Source of the DNA: Acidobacteriota bacterium
GTDB taxonomy: Bacteria; Acidobacteriota; Terriglobia; Terriglobales; Acidobacteriaceae
DNA length: 47,093 nucleotides
Reading direction: 5' to 3'
Assembly (NCBI GenBank): GCA_021851335.1
Contig: JAJZEA010000022.1
Coordinates: 1 to 47,093 of the forward strand
Position numbers and translations under genes: made by a program. The notes below the pieces were generated by a model. The model searched no databases and was not told the origin of the DNA. It saw nothing but the letters and a program-made list of their open reading frames with translations. Shown here piece by piece: positions 42,407 to 47,093 of the stretch (position 1 is the first letter of the stretch; each line of letters begins with the position of its first letter).

Positions 42407-43972
42407 ATGGCGGAGAAGATGCGGGTGGCGGTGATTGGATCGGGGCTGGGCGGACTGACGGCGGCGGCGACGCTCGCGGCGCGCGGATACGCGGTTGAGG
42501 TCTTTGAGAAAAATCCGTGGCTGGGCGGCAAGGCGGCGGAGATTCGCGAGGATGGATTCCGGTTCGATATGGGTCCGACGATTCTGATTCGACCTTCAGT
42601 GCTGCGCCGCATCTTTGCGGAAGCCGGACGGAAGCTCGAAGACTACCTGAACATGGTCCGGCTGGACCCGCAGTGGCGCTGCTTCTTTGACGATGGGCTG
42701 GTGCTGGATCTGAAGGATGATGTACAGGCGATGGCTCGCTCTCTGAATGAGCTGAAGGCGGGAATGGGTGACGGATTCACGCAGTTCCAGCAGCTCTCCG
42801 AGCAGTTGCACACCATCAGCAACAAGTTCTTTTTCTGGCGTCCGGTGGGGACGATGATGGATACGCTCGACTTGAAGGGCGCATTCTCGATCGACGTTCT
42901 GCGCGACGTGATGAAGATGCGGCTGGGGAAGACGGTGGCGGGCACGATTCGCGAGTATATTCCGGATGCGCGCGTGGCGCAGATGCTGGACCACTACACA
43001 CAGTATGTCGGCTCGTCGCCGGATGCTTCGCCTGCGATTCTTTGCGCGATCGGGCATATGCAGTCGGAAGAGGGAATCTGGTATCCGATGGGCGGCACGC
43101 GAGCCGTGCCGGAGGCGCTGGTGAAGCTGGGGCGCGAGCTGGGCGTGCGGTATCATCCGTCGACGGAAGTCACGCGCATGGTGATGGAAGGCGGACGCGC
43201 TGCGGGGCTGGTGACGGCCGATGGCGCGACGCACAACTTTGACGCGATTGTCTCCAATGAAGACGCGGTGCGCACCTATCGCGAGCTGATTGGCGGCGAA
43301 GTGGCGAAGCGTTTTGACAAGGAGCGCGGCTATGAGCCTGCGTGCTCGGGCGTGGTGCTGTATCTGGGTTTGAAGAAGCGCTATGAGCATCTGGCGCACC
43401 ACTGCTTTGTGTTTTCGCGCGATGCGCATGAGGAGTTTCATCACATCTATGACCTGGGCCAGCCGGCGCCCGATCCGACCTGCTATCTGGCATCGACGAC
43501 GCGAACGGAAGCGGCGACGGCACCCGAGGGTGGCGATGCGCTCTATGTGCTGGTGCATACGCCGTATCTGAGGCCGGAGCATGACTGGAAAGAGATGTTT
43601 CCGAAGTACCGGCAGGTGATTCTGGACAAGCTGAAGCGAACGGCGGGGATGCCTGATCTGGAAGAGCGGATTGTCTTTGAGCGGCATCTGACACCGGTCG
43701 ATATTCATGAGCGCTACAAGGTGCTGAATGGCGCGATCTATGGGCTGGCGAGCCACGGAAAGTGGAATGGCGCATTCAAGCCGTCGAATCGCAGGCGGGA
43801 TGTGGATGGGCTGTTTCTGGCGGGCGGCGCGGCGCATCCCGGTCCAGGCATGCCGATGGTGATGATGTCGGGCTGGATTGCCGCCGATGCGCTGGACCAG
43901 CGGTATCGCGGCGCGGCGGCGGCTGAGGCGCGCCTGCGGGTGGAGGAGCAACTGGCCACTGTGTCACACTGA
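42407..43972 (+). CDS. CrtP/CrtNb-like carotenoid oxidase (second CrtI-family flavoprotein)
   Basis: This 521-residue FAD enzyme is paralogous to the gene at 39289. The FAD motif is VAVIGSGLGGLTAA, followed by FEKNPWLGGKAAE, FRFDMGPTILIRP and the C-terminal VDGLFLAGGAAHPGPGMP then MVMMSGWIA. The AHPGPGMPMVMMSG ending differs from the desaturase's THPGSGLPVIFES. It resembles the oxidase branch (CrtP/CrtNb), which converts terminal methyls to aldehydes. I therefore assign it, as inference, to the oxidation step that feeds the aldehyde dehydrogenase. ATG candidates are 42398 (overlapping the ald stop) and 42407, where GAGGAG is ~9 bases upstream. A third at 42419 is less likely. The genes are translationally coupled. 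Confidence 0.83.
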   Translation: MAEKMRVAVIGSGLGGLTAAATLAARGYAVEVFEKNPWLGGKAAEIREDGFRFDMGPTILIRPSVLRRIFAEAGRKLEDYLNMVRLDPQWRCFFDDGLVLDLKDDVQAMARSLNELKAGMGDGFTQFQQLSEQLHTISNKFFFWRPVGTMMDTLDLKGAFSIDVLRDVMKMRLGKTVAGTIREYIPDARVAQMLDHYTQYVGSSPDASPAILCAIGHMQSEEGIWYPMGGTRAVPEALVKLGRELGVRYHPSTEVTRMVMEGGRAAGLVTADGATHNFDAIVSNEDAVRTYRELIGGEVAKRFDKERGYEPACSGVVLYLGLKKRYEHLAHHCFVFSRDAHEEFHHIYDLGQPAPDPTCYLASTTRTEAATAPEGGDALYVLVHTPYLRPEHDWKEMFPKYRQVILDKLKRTAGMPDLEERIVFERHLTPVDIHERYKVLNGAIYGLASHGKWNGAFKPSNRRRDVDGLFLAGGAAHPGPGMPMVMMSGWIAADALDQRYRGAAAAEARLRVEEQLATVSH

Positions 43973-43984
43973 CAACAGCGAGCG

Positions 43985-44518
43985 ATGAAACGGATCTGCG
44001 TGGACATGGACGAGGTGATGGCCGATACGCTCGGCGAGCATCTGCGTCGGTATAACGATGAGTTTGGCGAAGCGGTGACGCGCGAAGAACTCTATGGCAA
44101 GGGTCTTTGGGATGTGGTCTCGACAGACCGCCAGCCGCATCTGCGCGCATATCTGGACGATGAGGAATTCTTTGCCGATCTGCCGGTTTTTCCGGATGCG
44201 CGGGAGGTTCTGGAAGAGCTTTCGCAGCGCTTCGATGTGTACATTGCGACGCAGGCGATGTCGGTGCCAAATTCGTTTCGTGCAAAGTATCAGTGGCTTC
44301 AGCGGCATTTTCCGTTTCTGCCGCCATCGCGCTATGTCTACTGCGGCGACAAGGGAATTCTGCGCGCGGAGTATCTGATCGACGATCTGCCGCGCAACCT
44401 GATGCGGTTTGAGGGGACAGGAATTCTGTACTCTGCGCCGCACAATATGACGGTGAGCGGATTTCATCGCGTGAACGACTGGCGCGAAGTGGCGGAGTAT
44501 TTTCGCGACAAGGCGTGA
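43985..44518 (+). CDS. HAD-family 5'(3')-deoxyribonucleotidase-like protein
   Basis: This 177-residue protein opens MKRICVDMDEVMADT, where Asp7 and Asp9 form the HAD nucleophile/acid pair, as in the NT5C (5',3'-nucleotidase) family. Other family features are FFADLPVFPDAREVLEELS, YIATQAMSVPNSFRAKYQWL, YVYCGDKGIL and the second acidic patch YLIDDLP. Such enzymes dephosphorylate (deoxy)nucleoside monophosphates and are often encoded as a single small domain. The gene starts 12 bases after the carotenoid oxidase gene, so it is probably the last member of that transcription unit by position, without an obvious biochemical link. The function is assigned by motif and length only. Confidence 0.86.
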   Translation: MKRICVDMDEVMADTLGEHLRRYNDEFGEAVTREELYGKGLWDVVSTDRQPHLRAYLDDEEFFADLPVFPDAREVLEELSQRFDVYIATQAMSVPNSFRAKYQWLQRHFPFLPPSRYVYCGDKGILRAEYLIDDLPRNLMRFEGTGILYSAPHNMTVSGFHRVNDWREVAEYFRDKA

Positions 44519-44569
44519 GGGCGCAGTGGTCAGCAGCGGACCGGAACAGCTAGACTCATTCGCGCGGGG

Positions 44570-46126
44570 ATGCTTGCTTTGACGGAGACAGCGAAGGCGT
44601 TTTATACGAAAGCGGATCACAGCGATTTACCGGTAGATGGATGCCCGGGAGAATTTCCATACACGCGTGGTCTGCATGCGGAGGGATATCGCGGGAAGCT
44701 GTGGACGATGCGCCAGTATGCGGGGATGGGCGATGCCGAGGAATCGAATCGCCGCTACCACTATCTGCTGGCGCAGGGCGCGCGCGGGCTGAGCGTGGCC
44801 TTTGATCTGCCGACCCAGACCGGATACGACTCCGATGCCGAGATGGCGGCGGGCGAGGTGGGGCGAGTGGGCGTGGCGATCAGTTCGCTCGAAGATATGC
44901 AGCGTTTGTTCGACGGTATTCCTGTCGGTGAAGTCTCCACTTCGATGACGATCAATGCGACGGCGACAACGCTGCTGGCGATGTATGCGGTGGCGGCGCG
45001 GCGGCGCGGGATTGCCACCCATGCGCTCTCCGGCACGGTGCAGAACGACATTCTGAAGGAGTACATCGCGCGCGGAACGTATATCTATCCGGCGGAGCCG
45101 TCGCTGCGGCTGACGACGGACCTGATGCGGTGGGCGGGCGACCATGCGCCGCGATGGAACACGATCTCGATCAGCGGGTACCACATGCGTGAGGCTGGCT
45201 CGACGGCGGCGCAGGAGATTGCCTTTACGCTGGCCGACGGGCGAGCGTATGTGGAGGCGGCGCTGGCGGCGGGATTGCAGATTGACGCCTTTGCGCCGCG
45301 GCTGAGTTTTTTCTTCAATGCGCACTCAAATCTGCTGGAAGAGGTGGCGAAGTTTCGCGCAGCGCGGCGCATCTGGGCGCGGTGGATGCGGGAGGAGTTT
45401 CAGGCTCGCGATCCGCGTTCGTGGATGCTGCGTTTTCATGCGCAGACGGCTGGCTCCACGCTGACCGCACAGCAGCCGGAGAACAATATCGTGCGCACGG
45501 CGCTGGAGGCGCTGGCGGCGGTGATGGGCGGAGCGCAGAGCCTGCATACAAATGGCTACGACGAAGCGCTGGCGTTGCCAACGGAGCGGGCGGCGCGGAT
45601 TGCGCTGCGCACGCAGCAGATTCTGGCATACGAGAGCGGCGTGGCGGAGATCGCCGATCCGCTGGGTGGAGCGTATGCCGTGGAGGCGATGACGGATCGT
45701 CTGGAGGCAGAGGCGCAAGCGTTGTTTGCACAGATTGAGGCGCGCGGAGGCATGCTGCGCGCGATTGCAAGCGGATGGGTTCAGCAGCAGATTCAGCAGT
45801 CGGCCTATCTCTGGCAGAAGAGGGTGGATGCCGGAGAATCCGTGGTGGTCGGCGTGAATCGATTTCAGGACGAGCAGCAGGCCGAGATTGCGCTGCAAAA
45901 GATTGATGCTGAGAGCGAGCGGCGACAGGTGGAGCGACTCCGCGCCTATCGCGCGCGCAGGGATGAAGCGCCATGGCGTGCTGCGCTGCAAGGGCTGAAG
46001 GATGCGGCGCGGACAGAAGAGAATCTGATGGCTGCGATTGTGAGCGCGGTGGAAGCCGAGGCGACGGTGGGCGAGATTGCCGATATACTACGCGGGGTCT
46101 TTGGCGAGTATCGCGAGGTCGTGTGA
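44570..46126 (+). CDS. Methylmalonyl-CoA-mutase-family large subunit without B12-binding domain
   Basis: This 518-residue protein is the catalytic TIM-barrel half of a B12-dependent acyl-CoA mutase. Key blocks are [76 protein letters not shown] (Arg180, the carboxylate-binding position of methylmalonyl-CoA mutase) and [14 protein letters not shown]. The C-terminus lacks the DxHxxG cobalamin domain, so a separate small subunit must exist elsewhere. Around the substrate Tyr, the usual YPTMY reads HAEGY (36-40). That may mean an altered acyl-CoA substrate. The ATG at 44570 has only a weak GCGGGG site. No other propionate genes are adjacent, and a small membrane-protein gene converges on it from the right. 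Confidence 0.9.
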   Translation: MLALTETAKAFYTKADHSDLPVDGCPGEFPYTRGLHAEGYRGKLWTMRQYAGMGDAEESNRRYHYLLAQGARGLSVAFDLPTQTGYDSDAEMAAGEVGRVGVAISSLEDMQRLFDGIPVGEVSTSMTINATATTLLAMYAVAARRRGIATHALSGTVQNDILKEYIARGTYIYPAEPSLRLTTDLMRWAGDHAPRWNTISISGYHMREAGSTAAQEIAFTLADGRAYVEAALAAGLQIDAFAPRLSFFFNAHSNLLEEVAKFRAARRIWARWMREEFQARDPRSWMLRFHAQTAGSTLTAQQPENNIVRTALEALAAVMGGAQSLHTNGYDEALALPTERAARIALRTQQILAYESGVAEIADPLGGAYAVEAMTDRLEAEAQALFAQIEARGGMLRAIASGWVQQQIQQSAYLWQKRVDAGESVVVGVNRFQDEQQAEIALQKIDAESERRQVERLRAYRARRDEAPWRAALQGLKDAARTEENLMAAIVSAVEAEATVGEIADILRGVFGEYREVV

Positions 46127-46136
46127 GCGGCGGGCG

Positions 46137-46154
46137 GCGCGGGCGCTACCGCGC
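46137..46154. terminator. GC hairpin between convergent mutase and membrane-protein genes
   Basis: GCGCGG (46137-46142) pairs with CCGCGC (46149-46154) around a 6-base loop, in the 31 bases between the mutase stop and the end of the minus-strand membrane-protein gene. It lacks T-runs on either side, so it is at best a weak bidirectional terminator. Confidence 0.35.
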
Positions 46155-46157
46155 GGA

Positions 46158-46355
46158 CTACTTGAGCAGTTCGTCGAGCTTGGATTTCGGATTGCGACGG
46201 AAGCGCCAGATGCCCAGGCCGATCAGCACAGGGCCGAGGATGAGTTCCATCCAGGTCTGCCAGTGGTTGGGGCGAATTTGATAGAGCTTCCAGCCCTCGT
46301 AGAGAGCGATGAAGCCGACGAGAATTGCCAGGATACCGCGCATTTTATAGGTCAC
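46158..46355 (-). CDS. Small two-helix membrane protein
   Basis: This 65-residue protein has two predicted membrane helices, roughly ILAILVGFIALYEGWKLY and WMELILGPVLIGLGIW. A short polar loop lies between them, and a basic tail (RFRRNPKSKLDELLK) should sit in the cytoplasm. I do not recognise a family. The start is GTG at 46355, preceded by a near-perfect AAGGAG at 6-base spacing, which strongly supports that it is a real gene despite its size. It is transcribed toward the mutase gene and away from gcvT. Confidence 0.75.
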   Translation of the reverse strand: MTYKMRGILAILVGFIALYEGWKLYQIRPNHWQTWMELILGPVLIGLGIWRFRRNPKSKLDELLK

Positions 46356-46425
46356 AAAAAGCTCCTTTCAGTGGATGCATTTCATCCTATCGCAAGTGGT
46401 GCGCGGCAGGAATGGGAGAGATGGA

Positions 46426-46455
46426 TTGACCTGGCAGGCGCGACGGTCCTATTGT
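46426..46455 (+). promoter_or_regulatory. Candidate promoter for gcvT
   Basis: TTGACC (46426-46431, 5 of 6) and TATTGT (46450-46455, 4 of 6) are 18 bases apart, 44 bases before the gcvT start codon. The short leader leaves no room for a glycine riboswitch. The match is reasonable but not proof. Confidence 0.4.
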
Positions 46456-46498
46456 CAGACAGGGAGCGGCAAACGAAGCCGCAGAAAAAGGAAATGCG

Positions 46499-47093
46499 AT
46501 GGCCGAAGAGATGACTACGCTGAAGAAAACTGCACTGAACGCAACACATCGTGCGCTGAAGGCGAAGATGGTGGATTTTGGCGGCTGGGAGATGCCGGTC
46601 GAGTACTCCGGTCTGATCGCCGAGCACATGGCGGTGCGCACCGGCGTCGGCCTCTTCGATGTCTCGCACATGGGCGAGATTCAGTTTCGCGGACCGGCAT
46701 CGCTGGAGGCTGTGCAGCGGATCACGATGAACGACGCATCCAGGCTGGAAATTGGCCAGGCGCAGTACTCTGCATTGCTGACGGATCAGGGCACCTTTGT
46801 CGATGACATTCTGGTGCACAAGCTGGGTGACAACGACTATCTGCTGGTGGTCAACGCCGGGACAAAGGACAAGGATTATGCGTGGATTCGCTCGCGGGTG
46901 GGCGCGATGCACGGCATTCACATCAGCGATTATTCCAGCTACTATTCGCAGCTTGCCGTGCAGGGTCCGCGCGCGCTGGAGACGTTGCAAAAGCTGACGA
47001 AGACCGATCTGGCGGCGATTCGAAACTATCGGTTCACCTTCGGGCAAGCGGCGGGCGTGCACAATACGCTGATCGCGCGAACCGGCTACTCGG
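46499..47093 (+). CDS. gcvT: Aminomethyltransferase (glycine cleavage T protein), 5' part
   Basis: About 198 codons are visible before the right edge. The sequence matches Gcv[27 protein letters not shown], cut at GGWEMP, then [23 protein letters not shown], the [10 protein letters not shown] strand, [17 protein letters not shown] and YSQLAVQGP. GcvT transfers the methylene group from the H-protein-bound aminomethyl to tetrahydrofolate in the glycine cleavage system. Folate contacts such as the late Asp/Glu lie outside the window. The ATG at 46499 follows AAAAGGA by ~7 bases. gcvH and gcvP probably follow to the right but cannot be seen. Although YgfZ shares this fold, the length and DVSHMG block favour true GcvT. 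Confidence 0.95.
   Translation, partial: MAEEMTTLKKTALNATHRALKAKMVDFGGWEMPVEYSGLIAEHMAVRTGVGLFDVSHMGEIQFRGPASLEAVQRITMNDASRLEIGQAQYSALLTDQGTFVDDILVHKLGDNDYLLVVNAGTKDKDYAWIRSRVGAMHGIHISDYSSYYSQLAVQGPRALETLQKLTKTDLAAIRNYRFTFGQAAGVHNTLIARTGYS

Noticed and set aside
44519..44569. Possible cobalamin riboswitch before the B12-dependent mutase
   Set aside because: The gap is only 51 bases and holds no B12-box-like sequence, too short for such an element.
46356..46498. Possible glycine riboswitch before gcvT
   Set aside because: The predicted leader is about 40 bases and no paired glycine aptamer structure is visible.
1..47093. tRNA, rRNA, CRISPR arrays, insertion sequences
   Set aside because: No T-loop-like GGTTCGA in a cloverleaf context, no regular short repeats with spacers, and no transposase or integrase motifs were seen.

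Overview
The window is GC-rich, densely coded DNA from a free-living heterotrophic bacterium. Several features suggest an Acidobacteriota member of the Acidobacteriaceae type: DUF1844 beside RibF, an Ig-like secreted protein of the acidobacterial style, large secreted M14/M61/HELTH proteases, GH115, and a C30-carotenoid-style crt-ald-crt cluster. This assignment is inference from gene content, because there is no rRNA or other taxonomic marker. I saw no tRNA, rRNA, CRISPR, insertion sequence or phage gene.

Layout. (1) 1-4704, leftward: a DUF1593 protein cut by the left edge, 17 bases behind a secreted CocE/S15-type hydrolase, then a secreted M61 peptidase. (2) 4900-11766, rightward: a glutamine-synthetase-family amidoligase and a strong terminator, then circularly permuted ATP-grasp, alpha-E and transglutaminase genes (a predicted peptide/amide-modifying set), then an FAD amine-oxidase-like enzyme. 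(3) 11781-13449, leftward: a MycE-like methyltransferase and a secreted Ig-like protein. (4) 13724-15742, rightward: ruvA, a DUF2461 gene and an HU gene with a clear terminator. (5) A leftward membrane protein, then rightward mnmE, a secreted M14 carboxypeptidase, an S41-like protein that has lost its catalytic Ser and Lys, and a PBP1A-type peptidoglycan synthase.

(6) 28557-24816, leftward operon: ygfZ-like, DUF1844, an MBL-fold hydrolase and ribF. The tail of ribF overlaps the tail of the convergent PBP gene by 113 bases. (7) 28875-31445, rightward: a secreted HELTH metalloprotease, a tyrosine-phosphatase-like protein in ATGA overlap, and a small lipoprotein. (8) 31578-38743, rightward: MTA phosphorylase preceded by a 13-bp-stem inverted repeat, a PfkB kinase, GH115 alpha-glucuronidase, a FabG-type reductase and an EAL-HDOD regulator with a degenerate EAL domain. 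(9) A 545-base non-coding gap, then CrtI-family enzyme, aldehyde dehydrogenase and a second CrtI-family enzyme, read here as a carotenoid acid pathway. These are followed by a HAD nucleotidase and a stand-alone acyl-CoA mutase large subunit. (10) A small membrane protein on the minus strand and the 5' part of gcvT at the right edge.

Two multi-gene systems stand out: the amidoligase/ATP-grasp/alpha-E/transglutaminase cluster, whose product is unknown, and the crt-ald-crt cluster. The most striking single gene is the predicted pseudo-protease at 21177-22373.
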